A stretch of 33,830 bases of DNA from Actinomycetota bacterium (GTDB taxonomy: Bacteria; Actinomycetota; Acidimicrobiia; Acidimicrobiales; Acidimicrobilacustridaceae). Within the stretch, counting starts at the first letter, position 1. Each line of letters starts with the position of its first letter. Location: the NCBI GenBank assembly GCA_016185305.1, contig JACPNV010000010.1, positions 1 to 33,830 on the forward strand, written 5' to 3'. Shown here in pieces: positions 15,312 through 23,145 of this stretch. The notes beneath the pieces are model-generated. The model saw only the letters and a list, made by a program, of their open reading frames with translations, had not been told where the DNA came from and made no database searches. Made by a program: the position numbers and the translations under genes.

Positions 15312-16538
15312 CTATGGCGATGGCATGTCGGGCGGTTTGGGCACCTCCGCCCGCTCGCCGACCGACGCCGGCGGCAACGATCCGATCGGGGGAGGTGCCA
15401 GGTTGGCCGACAGATCGAGGTACTGGCCGAGGCGACCGAACACCACCCAGGCGAGACGATCGGCACCTTGCGGTGTGAGGTGCACACCATCGTTCTCGCG
15501 CAGCTTCTGCTCCTTCCCATCAGCCATCGGAAGGCGTTGCGCGTAGTTGCCCTGGTCGTCGGTGAAGTAGGGCCACGAGTCGAAGTACGCCACCCACGGC
15601 CGCGACCGGGCTTCGTCCCAATAGATGTAGTTGAGCTTGTCCATGCCCACCGCGTTGCTCTTGGGTGACATGACGGGCTGGCCCAGCCACACGACGAGAC
15701 GATCGTTCTTCGGGCTCTGAAGCAGGTCCATCGTCGAGCCGACCCGCTTGCGGTACTCGGCCAGCCACTCGGGGCTGAAGCGCTCGAGGGCCTGGTTGTT
15801 CAGCAACATGTTCTGCGCGTCGTTGGCGCCGAACATCACGATCATGATGTCGGGGCGCTTGCCCTTCGCGGCATCGCGAAGCGCAAGCGGCCAGTTCACG
15901 AAGTTCACGTTCGTCAGGCCCGAAGACACCCGGCTGTCGACCTCGACGTTGAAGAGCTTGGTCGCCTCCGAGACCCGCTGGAACCCCGGCCCGAACGACC
16001 CGACGACCGAATCTCCGCCAACCCAGACGCTGAGGCGCGCCTCGGGCGTGGGCTTGCGGAGTTGTGGCTTGTTCGGGATGCTCGTCGTCGTTTGGGCCGC
16101 CGCCGGATCTTGCTGCTTGGCCGACTCGGCTCGATCGTCCGCGAGGATCTGCTCGGCGGATCGGGCATCCGCGTCGGTGCCGGAACCGCTGCTGCACCCG
16201 GGTGGGCTGCCGCGAGCTTCGTCGATCCGATCGTGGGGCAGCGTCAACCGCAACGCGCAGCTCACGTTGCGGACGTTGGCGGCGATCTCCTGCCGCCACG
16301 GGCCTTTGTCCTTCGCGTTGCTCTTGCGAAAGGTCGAGCTGGCGTTGAGGAACATGGCCAGCACCAGCGAGCCAACGAGGATGAACAACACCAGCCCGGC
16401 AGGAAGCGTGCCGTGGCGCTCGGCCCGATAGGTCCGGAAGAACACAGCCAACCGGGACGGCGGGTAGCCGGCATCGGCGTCGTCACGAGCCGACGACCGC
16501 GACGGCGAAGGCGCAGACGGTGGCGCGGTCGTAGCCAT
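15312..16538 (-). CDS. Membrane-anchored SGNH hydrolase-like protein (DUF459)
   Basis: 408 residues from ATG 16538. A Ser/Pro-rich cytoplasmic N-terminus is followed by one membrane segment (around GLVLFILVGSLVLAMF), a variable linker and an extracytoplasmic SGNH domain. Its motifs are VGGDSVVGSFG (GDS, nucleophile Ser), VMFGANDAQ (GxND-like) and NDGVHLT (DxxH). DUF459 proteins are often associated with cell-wall acyl or acetyl chemistry, but this substrate is unknown. The frame is open to an ATG at 16634; I prefer 16538 because TACCGT lies nine bases before it. The C-terminal tail is proline-rich. Confidence 0.82.
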   Translation of the reverse strand: MATTAPPSAPSPSRSSARDDADAGYPPSRLAVFFRTYRAERHGTLPAGLVLFILVGSLVLAMFLNASSTFRKSNAKDKGPWRQEIAANVRNVSCALRLTLPHDRIDEARGSPPGCSSGSGTDADARSAEQILADDRAESAKQQDPAAAQTTTSIPNKPQLRKPTPEARLSVWVGGDSVVGSFGPGFQRVSEATKLFNVEVDSRVSSGLTNVNFVNWPLALRDAAKGKRPDIMIVMFGANDAQNMLLNNQALERFSPEWLAEYRKRVGSTMDLLQSPKNDRLVVWLGQPVMSPKSNAVGMDKLNYIYWDEARSRPWVAYFDSWPYFTDDQGNYAQRLPMADGKEQKLRENDGVHLTPQGADRLAWVVFGRLGQYLDLSANLAPPPIGSLPPASVGERAEVPKPPDMPSP

Positions 16539-16547
16539 CAGAACCCA

Positions 16548-16553
16548 ACGGTA
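16548..16553 (-). promoter_or_regulatory. -10 box of the DUF459 gene
   Basis: TACCGT on the minus strand, nine bases before ATG 16538. The remaining ~210 bp up to the next gene shows no other clear signal. Confidence 0.4.
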
Positions 16554-16766
16554 CCGGCCGGCGCGCAGCCACCGTGAGCAGGCCAAACCTGGAGCCGTGC
16601 TCGTTGTCGAATCGGACATCCGAATCTTGACCAAACCATGACTGTCGTCCGCGACCGGGATGCCCGATGATCACGATGAGCCGCACCACACGACGCCAGG
16701 TTGGGCGAACGATGGGGCAGCGAGCCGGTTCGGCCCAGAGCCGAGCCGTCAGCGGAAGAGGTAAGG

Positions 16767-16982
16767 ATGCGTACTCGATTCTTGGTGCAGGCCCGGCATT
16801 GCTACTCGATCGATCCACAACGCATCTCTGAAGCCGGCGGCCGCCTCTTGTGCGTCGGCCGCGTCGAGGACGACGGCACCCTGACCGTCGACGTCGATGT
16901 CGAAAGCGATGATCGTGACTGCAACCGCCGCCTCAGCCAGATGTTCGCCGGTATCTCCGCACCCCAGCACTGGCCGCGCTAG
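16767..16982 (+). CDS. Small protein of unknown function
   Basis: 71 residues from ATG 16767, preceded by a purine-rich GGAAGAGGTAAGG that can act as a ribosome binding site. It is compact, with alternating hydrophobic and charged residues (LLCVGRVEDDGTLTVDVDVE), suggesting a small beta-rich fold, and has two Cys. No family recognised. It lies alone between a divergent and a convergent neighbour. The unbroken frame, GC3-rich codons and ribosome binding site favour a real gene. Confidence 0.55.
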   Translation: MRTRFLVQARHCYSIDPQRISEAGGRLLCVGRVEDDGTLTVDVDVESDDRDCNRRLSQMFAGISAPQHWPR

Positions 16983-17008
16983 TTCGGTCCTCGTTCGCCT
17001 CCCCAGCC

Positions 17009-17027
17009 GCGACGCTTGCCGCGTCGC
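17009..17027. terminator. Bidirectional terminator hairpin
   Basis: GCGACGC-TTGCC-GCGTCGC, a perfect 7-bp stem in the 45-bp gap between two convergent genes. It abuts the stop codon of the IF2N-like gene. Confidence 0.6.
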
Positions 17028-17396
17028 CTACTTGCGAGCGACTCGCTCGTCGTAGCGGAGGCCGTTGAGCCGCGCCCGCAGCGAGAGCTCAGGCTCGTCG
17101 TGGTCCACGGCTCCGACAGCGGCTGCTACGGCAGCAGCCGCAGCAGAGCGGAACCGGTCGGCGTCGCCATTGGTGATCGACGAGCCACCGTGCTCGGCGG
17201 CGATCCCAAGTTCGTCACAGAGGTCGAGCGCGCCGGCCGTCGTGAGCCCGAACTCGTCGGCAAGCTGCACGAGCGCCAGGTCGGGGGTGCGGTAGGCCGG
17301 CGGGAGGACGGGACGGACAGACTGCCCTTTCAATGCCAGCCGATCGAACGGATCGACGAAGTCATCTTCGACCGAAGGAAGAGGGGATTCGGTCAT
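17028..17396 (-). CDS. Small protein with an IF2N-like helical domain
   Basis: 122 residues from ATG 17396. Residues ~36-75 (LVQLADEFGLTTAGALDLCDELGI, shown in part) follow the pattern of the translation initiation factor IF-2 N-terminal domain: V/L-x-x-L-A-x-E-h-G-h-x-x-x-x-h-L-x-x-h-x-E-L-G-I. A long Ala-rich helix follows. It is not IF-2, because no G domain is present. Such stand-alone IF2N-like proteins probably bind nucleic acid or a ribosomal partner (inference). The start follows TATGGT by six bases. A frame extension to 17504 was rejected. Confidence 0.65.
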   Translation of the reverse strand: MTESPLPSVEDDFVDPFDRLALKGQSVRPVLPPAYRTPDLALVQLADEFGLTTAGALDLCDELGIAAEHGGSSITNGDADRFRSAAAAAVAAAVGAVDHDEPELSLRARLNGLRYDERVARK

Positions 17397-17402
17397 GGAT
17401 CG

Positions 17403-17457
17403 ACCATACCATCGGATCCTGGTCGAACAAGGCTGAGAGCGCAGCCCCCGGTAGCGT
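17403..17457. promoter_or_regulatory. Back-to-back leaderless promoters
   Basis: On the minus strand TATGGT (17408-17403) is six bases before ATG 17396. On the plus strand TAGCGT (17452-17457) is seven bases before GTG 17465. The 68-bp region thus fires both ways. Confidence 0.5.
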
Positions 17458-17464
17458 GCCAAGC

Positions 17465-18184
17465 GTGAACGTCGCCCGGCCGAAGCCAGCGCGCGAGGCC
17501 GCAAGCCGCGGGCCCACGATCGACGAGTTGGTCGTGGCCGACGAGCCCGGATCGTGGATGAGCGCCGGGTTCACCGTCGACCAGGACGGCACGTGCCGGC
17601 TCGGCTCGGTACGCGTGCGTCTGGTCGGGCGTGAGCGGGGCAAGCGCATCGTGGCCTGGGCGCTTCGCAACCTCCCCGCCGGGGTGGCGGCGGCCGGCAC
17701 GATCGACGGGTTGCCGACGAGAGCTTCCGATGCAGAACGGTGTACGCCGAGCCGGCATGCCAACGGGGCTCGGTCCATCGACCACATCGTGCTGCTCACG
17801 CCCAACCCGCCGCGGACCGTTGCCGCGCTCGGGGTGGCCGGCTTCGCGGTGCGCCGCACCCGCCAGACCAACACCTACGGTGCGCCGTTCCTCCAGACGT
17901 TCTTCCGCGCCGGCGAGGTCATCGTCGAGCTCATCGGCCCGGACGAGCCGAGTGGCGATGACGACGCCGGATTTTTCGGCCTCGCCTACACCGTCGACGA
18001 TCTCGATCGCACGAAGCGGTTGCTCGGCGATGGGCTGGGTGAGATCAAGGACGCGGTCCAGCCCGACCGGCGCATCGTGACCCTTCGTCACAAGCACTTC
18101 GGCATGTCGGTTGCTACGGCGTTCATGAGCACGGGCCCGAACGCGTTGCAGGCCTCACGCGGAGGTCGGCCGCCCAGGCGCTAG
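17465..18184 (+). CDS. VOC/glyoxalase-like domain protein
   Basis: 239 residues from GTG 17465. The second half (from about residue 105) reads RSIDHIVLLTPNPPRTVAAL, then a VIVELIGPDE strand and LAYTVDDLDRT, the beta-alpha-beta-beta-beta layout of vicinal-oxygen-chelate proteins. The metal ligands are partly guessable (His of IDHIV, Glu of VELIG). The N-terminal ~100 residues have no family I recognise. A dioxygenase or isomerase on a small molecule is possible but unproven. The stop TAG overlaps the -10 box of the next gene. Confidence 0.72.
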   Translation: MNVARPKPAREAASRGPTIDELVVADEPGSWMSAGFTVDQDGTCRLGSVRVRLVGRERGKRIVAWALRNLPAGVAAAGTIDGLPTRASDAERCTPSRHANGARSIDHIVLLTPNPPRTVAALGVAGFAVRRTRQTNTYGAPFLQTFFRAGEVIVELIGPDEPSGDDDAGFFGLAYTVDDLDRTKRLLGDGLGEIKDAVQPDRRIVTLRHKHFGMSVATAFMSTGPNALQASRGGRPPRR

Positions 18185-18187
18185 GGT
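18182..18187 (+). promoter_or_regulatory. -10 box overlapping the VOC-protein stop codon
   Basis: TAGGGT; its TAG is the stop of the preceding gene. The next ATG (18198) is ten bases further. Confidence 0.4.
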
Positions 18188-18197
18188 CAAGCCTCCA

Positions 18198-18818
18198 ATG
18201 CTCGACCACGTGTTCACCGATGCGATCGGCGCATTGCGCGACGCGTTCGAGAACGCGTTCCTCGAGCGGCAGGCGTTCGAAGAACGCTTCCAGGTCGACG
18301 TCCTTCTGGGCGACATGACGTGGGAGACCAGCTACGGCCTGCCCGGCGAGGGCCTCCCGCCCCGCGTGCAGGCCGACATCACGCTCGAGTGGCCGACGTG
18401 GGCGCAGACCGCCTACCGCACGTGGTACATCGGCGAAGACATGGAAGATCCGCCGCGCATCGAGATCGAGATCGTGCTGCGGGTACAACGCCTCGCGAAG
18501 AGCCCCGCGCCCGACGAGCTGCTGTCCGCCCTCCCCGAGCAGAGCCCCCCGATCGGCAACGAACGCCTCGAGCGATCAGGGCCCACGGTCGAGACGGTCT
18601 ACTCCGCAGACCTGGAAGAACCCGAGTTCGCCATCGAGGTCTCCTACGAGGGCACCTATGAGCTCGACGAAGCAACCCTCGCCGACGGTTCCATCCTCGA
18701 CGACCACTTCAGTGCGATGGGCGGCTGGATCTCCTCGACGCTCGTCCGCGTCGGCGACCTTCCCTTCGACTTCCTGCCACCGCTCGACGAACCGCCGTTC
18801 GATCCGCTTGACGGGTGA
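18198..18818 (+). CDS. Conserved-looking protein of unknown function
   Basis: 206 residues, acidic, with no signal peptide or membrane segment. The sequence alternates beta-type stretches (VDVLLGDMTWETSYGL, ADITLEWPTWAQTAYRTW, RIEIEIVLRVQRL) with a Pro-rich acidic end (PPLDEPPFDPLDG). It is Trp-rich in the first half. I do not recognise the family. It starts 13 bases after the VOC-like gene and may be co-transcribed with it, although TAGGGT offers an own promoter. Confidence 0.7.
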   Translation: MLDHVFTDAIGALRDAFENAFLERQAFEERFQVDVLLGDMTWETSYGLPGEGLPPRVQADITLEWPTWAQTAYRTWYIGEDMEDPPRIEIEIVLRVQRLAKSPAPDELLSALPEQSPPIGNERLERSGPTVETVYSADLEEPEFAIEVSYEGTYELDEATLADGSILDDHFSAMGGWISSTLVRVGDLPFDFLPPLDEPPFDPLDG

Positions 18819-18911
18819 GGTGTCGACCCCAGAGCACGCGCCGGATGGTTCTATCCCGCTCCAAGGTGGGGCACACTACAAGGGACCGGAACCGACGACT
18901 CGGGAGCTGCC

Positions 18912-19385
18912 ATGAGCGTGTTGTGCCCGAGATGCCGTGAGCCCATCCAGGCGGATTGGGATCACTGCCACCAGTGCGGCCTGACGGTCGCCCAACTCGA
19001 CAAGCTCGTCCGCTCCGCGACGCTCGCGCGGCTGTCGAGCGAGACTGGCGCCGGAGCCAGCCGATCGCACGTACCCGACGCGTCGCCGGCCTACTACGCG
19101 CAGCCGGTCTATGGCGAGGGCCCGGTCCGGCGATCGACGGGCTACGCGCCGCCAGCGCCGGGCGTCAGCGATCTCCGGCGCCATGACACGATCATCGTTC
19201 TGACCGACGGCGAGGCCAAGATGGTGGTCACGGGTTCTGGTGCCACCACGCCTGCGCCGCCGCCGCCACGACCGCCGGTGTGGCACGAACACCGCCGCGT
19301 CTCCCCGGGTCACAAGGTCGAGCTCGGCCTCACCTTGGCGCTCGCGGTCGCGGTGATCTTCGTCGCCATCCTCGTCTTCCTCTGA
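18912..19385 (+). CDS. Zinc-ribbon membrane protein of unknown function
   Basis: 157 residues. An N-terminal zinc ribbon (CPRC...CHQCG, four Cys) is followed by a Pro/Tyr/Ala-rich disordered middle and one C-terminal membrane helix (about residues 135-157, ending FVAILVFL). The layout is that of a tail-anchored cytoplasmic zinc-ribbon protein. The ATG is preceded by CGGGAG. The 93-bp upstream gap shows no strong promoter. It converges on the dienoyl-CoA isomerase gene with 11 bases between stops. Confidence 0.75.
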   Translation: MSVLCPRCREPIQADWDHCHQCGLTVAQLDKLVRSATLARLSSETGAGASRSHVPDASPAYYAQPVYGEGPVRRSTGYAPPAPGVSDLRRHDTIIVLTDGEAKMVVTGSGATTPAPPPPRPPVWHEHRRVSPGHKVELGLTLALAVAVIFVAILVFL

Positions 19386-19396
19386 ACCTCCGACCG

Positions 19397-20254
19397 TCAG
19401 AGCTCGAGCGGGGCAGGCAAGAGATCGTCGAACTGGGGATCGCGCTTCTCACCTTTCGCCGCGAACGACTCGAGCATGTCGGTCGGCTGGAACATGCCGG
19501 TCTGCCAGGTGGCGATGAAGTTCAAGCTGTCTTCCACCGAGTGGTCGCGCGAGTAGTTCAACATCTCCTTGGTGCCCCACACCGCCAGCGGGCTCCTGCT
19601 CGCGATCTCGTCGGCGACCTCGAGCGCACCGCGCACAAGCGAATCGTGATCGTCGAACAGCTCTTGCACCAGACCGACCTGGTACGCACGCTCGGCCGGC
19701 AGGCGCTGGCCGCGGTAGGCCATCTCGCGTGCCACACCCTCGGGCACGATCTTCGGCAGGCGCTGCAAGGTACCCACGTCGGCCGTCATGCCGATGTTGA
19801 TCTCCTGGACGCAGAAGAACGCATCGCGGCTCGCGTAACGCATGTCGCACGCCGTCACCATGTCGACGGCCCCACCGATGCACCCGCCCTGGATGGCGGC
19901 GAGCACCGGCATGCGAGCCTTCTCGAGCGACGTGAAGGTGCCCTGCAGCATGAACACCATCTGCCGGAAGAAGGCGCGGCGGCGGCCGAGCTCGCTCGAC
20001 CTGTCGTCTCCGGTCGGTTCGGTGCCGCCCGACGCGAACACGCCGAGATCCATTCCTGCCGAGAAGTGCTTGCCGGTGGACGACAGAACGATGGCGCGCG
20101 CTGCTCCTTCGGCGTCGATCTCGTTCACGATCTGCGGCAGCTCCATCCAGAACTCCCGCGTCATCGTGTTGAGCTCGTCGCCCCGGTTGAGCCGAACGTG
20201 CGCCACCTTGCCGTTCTTGCCGGTGCGTTCCACGTCGAAGCACGTGTAGCCCAT
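19397..20254 (-). CDS. Delta(3,5)-delta(2,4)-dienoyl-CoA isomerase (crotonase fold)
   Basis: 285 residues from ATG 20254, with GGGGGA upstream as ribosome binding site. It is a crotonase-fold protein with FSAGMDL and the oxyanion-hole IQGGCIGGAVDM. Instead of the two Glu of enoyl-CoA hydratase it has Asp131, Glu151 and Asp159 (AVDM, VQEINIGMTADVG). This is the spacing (20 and 8) of the catalytic triad of mammalian ECH1, and YSRDHSVEDSLNF...ATW also matches ECH1. It should move double bonds during beta-oxidation of unsaturated fatty acids with odd-position double bonds. The start upstream at 20530 was rejected as non-family sequence. Confidence 0.87.
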   Translation of the reverse strand: MGYTCFDVERTGKNGKVAHVRLNRGDELNTMTREFWMELPQIVNEIDAEGAARAIVLSSTGKHFSAGMDLGVFASGGTEPTGDDRSSELGRRRAFFRQMVFMLQGTFTSLEKARMPVLAAIQGGCIGGAVDMVTACDMRYASRDAFFCVQEINIGMTADVGTLQRLPKIVPEGVAREMAYRGQRLPAERAYQVGLVQELFDDHDSLVRGALEVADEIASRSPLAVWGTKEMLNYSRDHSVEDSLNFIATWQTGMFQPTDMLESFAAKGEKRDPQFDDLLPAPLEL

Positions 20255-20360
20255 CTGCGGTGTCCCCCTGGTGTCGATCGACCGGGCACCATCGTCGTTC
20301 TGTCCTGCTCTGCCCGCAAATGGAGAACCGAGCGGCGGCGGCGCAGCGGGTTCGGGGGCG

Positions 20361-21167
20361 TCAGGCGAGCACGTCGATCGGGCCCCGCGGGCCGGTGCGC
20401 GTGTACCACTCGTAGCCGTACACCTCGGCGAAGGTGGCCGAGTCGAGCTGCATCGTTGAGGATTCGGCGGGGATCTGGCTCTCATGGGCAAGCATCGCGG
20501 CCCGCTTGGCGGCGAGCACGGACCGGACATCGACGGTTGCGTCGATCAGCACGCTCGGAAGGCCGAACGAGGTGCCCGCCAGACCCAGCGCGCCGGCGCC
20601 CCCTGCGCCACCGTCGCGACCGACGAGCATGGCCACCGACTCGCGGGCCCGCTCGACCAGGTGCGTCTCGACGAAATGCAAGTACTCGCGGTCGACCGTG
20701 CACTCATAGACGGTGTCGACGGCGGCCAGCTCGGCCGCGAGCCACCCGACCCGGTGCACTTGCACGTGATCGGCGTGCCCGTAGATCCCGTGGGGGTCAT
20801 AGATGACGAGCGCGTCCACCCCGATCGGTTCGAGGAGGTCGGCCAGGGAGGCGGCGGCGCGCTCCAGAGGAGCGCCGGCGAACATGCCGGGTGCCAGCGT
20901 CACACCGATGCCGGAGTCGCGGTAGCCGAGGAACGCGACCCCGTCCGGCTCGACCCCGAGGGCGGCGGCCGCGGTTCTGCTCTCCTCGGTTCGCCGGGCC
21001 GCGAGCTCGGCCGGATCTGCGCCCTCGCCCCCCTCGCCCCCCTCGCCCGTGGTCGCGAACACGATGACTACGCGGGCTCCGTCGTCGACGAGACGCCGGA
21101 TCGTCCCACCGGTGAAGATGGCCTCGTCGTCGGGATGGGCGTGGAAGAACGCAACCGTCGCGGGCAC
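20361..21167 (-). CDS. PIG-L/LmbE-family zinc deacetylase
   Basis: 268 residues from GTG 21167, preceded by a G-rich ribosome binding site and by CAGAAT six bases upstream. AHPDDE (metal ligands and base) and GIYGHADHVQVHR mark the PIG-L (GlcNAc deacetylase) family. Mycothiol enzymes MshB and Mca belong to it, so an N-acetylglucosaminyl conjugate is a fair guess, but no other mycothiol gene is here. The open frame to 21236 overlaps the terminator hairpin and was rejected. Confidence 0.88.
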   Translation of the reverse strand: MPATVAFFHAHPDDEAIFTGGTIRRLVDDGARVVIVFATTGEGGEGGEGADPAELAARRTEESRTAAAALGVEPDGVAFLGYRDSGIGVTLAPGMFAGAPLERAAASLADLLEPIGVDALVIYDPHGIYGHADHVQVHRVGWLAAELAAVDTVYECTVDREYLHFVETHLVERARESVAMLVGRDGGAGGAGALGLAGTSFGLPSVLIDATVDVRSVLAAKRAAMLAHESQIPAESSTMQLDSATFAEVYGYEWYTRTGPRGPIDVLA

Positions 21168-21185
21168 CCCCCGATTCTGGCGCGA

Positions 21186-21211
21186 CGACGGCGCCCCGAA
21201 GGGCGCCGTCG
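21186..21211 (-). terminator. GC hairpin after the ferritin-like gene
   Basis: An 11-bp perfect stem (CGACGGCGCCC with its complement) around a CGAA/TTCG-type tetraloop, 22 bases past the stop of the ferritin-like gene. There is no T tract. It probably separates that gene from the PIG-L gene. Confidence 0.65.
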
Positions 21212-21232
21212 CGATGAACCCCCCGATTCGGT

Positions 21233-22390
21233 TCAAGCGGAGGCGGCTGCCGCGGCGCGATCTTGGGAGACCGCGTCGAGCTCGAGGTACTCCTCACCGG
21301 TGTCCTTCCAGTCCTCGAACTGGATCACGCCGATCTCCTCGAAGCGCTTCCGAAGCCAACCGCCGCTGGCGTCGAGCAGGCCGAGCTTCTTGCAGTTCGG
21401 CACGATCTTGGAGAACAGCATCTGCTGGAAGATCATGTCCTCTGGCGGGACGTCGAGGAGCATCCGCACCATCTTTCGCGTGTCGATGCCCATCCGCTCC
21501 CAGACCTCTTGCTGGAGGAATCGATCGCGCATCCGCACCGCGGCCTCGAACGCGAACTCCTGGCGCTCGCGCAGCTCGGCGTCGGACAGCTCGGCGTAGT
21601 ACTCCTTCAGCGAAAGCACGCCGAACGCGACATGGCGGGCCTCGTCGGACATCACGTAGCGGAGGAGTTGCTTGAGAAGCGGCTCCTCGCAGATCATGTG
21701 CATGAACCCGAACGCGGCCAACGCCAACCCCTCCACCATGATCTGCATACCGAGGTAGGTCATGTCCCACCGGCTGTCGTTGATGATGTCGTCGAGCAAC
21801 ATCTTCAGGTGGGCGTTGATCGGGTAGTACCCCGTCAGCTTGGAGTCGAGGTACTTGGCAAAGACCTCGACGTGGCGAGCCTCGTCCATCACCTGGGTGG
21901 AGGCGTAGTACTTGGCGTCTATCCAGGGAACGGTCTCGACGATCTTGGCGGTGCACAGCAGCGCGCCCTGCTCGCCGTGCATGAACTGCGAGAGGCGCCA
22001 GTTCATCGACTCGACACCCAGGTTCGACCAGTCCTTCTCGTCGAAGTGCTTGAACGGCGAGTCGTCGCGCTGGGACAGCGCTTGGAACGGGCCGGCCGCG
22101 TTCGGCCCCAAGAGGCCGGCGAGGATCTGCTCGGGGTCGACGTCGATCGACCAGTCGAGATCGGTCTCGCCGTTCCACTGGGCGGTCTTCGCCTTCTCGT
22201 ACAGCTTGTTGAGGGCGGGGCGCTGGCCCTTCTCGTAGTCCCACGTGAAGATGGCGTCGGCGTTGTCTTTCACCGCATGGATCGTCTCGGCGGCGTCGGT
22301 GTTGACGATCGCCATGATCGCCTCGAGATCGTCGATGTCGGCACGTCCGAGGATCTGCTGATCGCTGGCGAAGGTATGGGTATCGGCCAT
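21233..22390 (-). CDS. Diiron ferritin-like / R2-like oxidase family protein
   Basis: 385 residues with a complete four-helix diiron site: E140 (HGEQGAL), E170 and H173 (DEARHVEVF), E220 (VEGLAL), E250 and H253 (DEARHVAFG). The duplicated DEARH motif is that of the ferritin-like/ribonucleotide reductase R2-like proteins common in mycobacteria and relatives. An oxygen-activating oxidase or hydroxylase is likely; the substrate is unknown. The ATG is preceded by GAGGAG. It lies 54 bp downstream of a TetR gene on the same strand, so TetR presumably controls it. Confidence 0.88.
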   Translation of the reverse strand: MADTHTFASDQQILGRADIDDLEAIMAIVNTDAAETIHAVKDNADAIFTWDYEKGQRPALNKLYEKAKTAQWNGETDLDWSIDVDPEQILAGLLGPNAAGPFQALSQRDDSPFKHFDEKDWSNLGVESMNWRLSQFMHGEQGALLCTAKIVETVPWIDAKYYASTQVMDEARHVEVFAKYLDSKLTGYYPINAHLKMLLDDIINDSRWDMTYLGMQIMVEGLALAAFGFMHMICEEPLLKQLLRYVMSDEARHVAFGVLSLKEYYAELSDAELRERQEFAFEAAVRMRDRFLQQEVWERMGIDTRKMVRMLLDVPPEDMIFQQMLFSKIVPNCKKLGLLDASGGWLRKRFEEIGVIQFEDWKDTGEEYLELDAVSQDRAAAAASA

Positions 22391-22444
22391 GAGGTCTCCT
22401 CTGGTGAGGCTCGGTTCCCGCTGGAGATCGAAGGTGGGCAGGGT

Positions 22445-23074
22445 TCAGGGGACAGGATCGATGGAGCGCACGACCTTCGCGATCACGCGCTCCCAATCGG
22501 CCGGGTCGGGGTGGGAGACGCCGAGGGCGTCGTAGAGCAAGAAGCCAAGGCCCACGGCATGCGCGAAGTGAACGATCGACTCGGTGTCGAGCTCGGGGTC
22601 GATGATGCCGCCACCCTTTCCGGCCTCGATGAGGCTGGCCAACCGGGAGCGGCGCTCGTAGAACTGCCGTTGCAGCAGCCCTTGCAGCTCGGGGTCGCGG
22701 CGAGCGGCGACGAACGCCTCGAGCAGGATCGCCTGCAACGGCGACTTCTCGCGGCTGACGAGGTGGGCGCCGACGGTCTGGAGGATGTCTCTGGCCTTGC
22801 CCTCGAAGCCGTGCTCGGCGAACAGCAGGTCGAACTCTTCGGGCGTGCACTGGCGAATGGCCTCGGCAAGCAGCTCGGCCTTGCCCGAGAAGCGGCTGTA
22901 GATCGCCCCGGTCGTCAGCCCGGCCCTGCGAGCGATCTCGGCGACGCCGGCACCGTCGTAGCCCTTTTCCGCGAACACCTCGGCCGCCGCCGCCAGCAGG
23001 CGGGTCGCCGTGTCGTCGGACCGGGAGTCGGCACGCTGGGCGCCCGTGTCATCGCTGATGGCGACGTCAGCCAC
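22445..23074 (-). CDS. TetR-family regulator of the ferritin-like gene
   Basis: 209 residues from GTG 23074. TetR_N is clear: LLAAAAEVFAEKGYDGAGVA, then RRAGLTTGAIYSRFSGKAELL. The C-terminal effector domain is helical. GTG is six bases after the -10 box, so the mRNA should be leaderless. Its promoter carries a dyad overlapping the -10. The ferritin-like gene follows directly. Confidence 0.92.
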   Translation of the reverse strand: MADVAISDDTGAQRADSRSDDTATRLLAAAAEVFAEKGYDGAGVAEIARRAGLTTGAIYSRFSGKAELLAEAIRQCTPEEFDLLFAEHGFEGKARDILQTVGAHLVSREKSPLQAILLEAFVAARRDPELQGLLQRQFYERRSRLASLIEAGKGGGIIDPELDTESIVHFAHAVGLGFLLYDALGVSHPDPADWERVIAKVVRSIDPVP

Positions 23075-23080
23075 CTCGCC

Positions 23081-23108
23081 ATGATAACGGTCGTCATCGA
23101 CCTGTCAA
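23081..23108 (-). promoter_or_regulatory. Strong promoter with operator-like dyad (TetR, ferritin-like operon)
   Basis: On the minus strand TTGACA (23108-23103), a 16-base spacer, then TATCAT (23086-23081), then six bases to the GTG. The 17-bp imperfect palindrome ATGATAAC-G-GTCGTCAT (23081-23097) covers the -10 and part of the spacer, as a TetR operator would. Confidence 0.65.
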
Positions 23109-23145
23109 GGCCGGAGGCTCGGGGGTGGCGCCGGCGCAACGGCGG

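Noticed and set aside
16539..16766. Short open frames in the 228-bp divergent region
   Set aside because: They have no convincing ribosome binding site or -10 box and overlap the better supported 71-residue gene.
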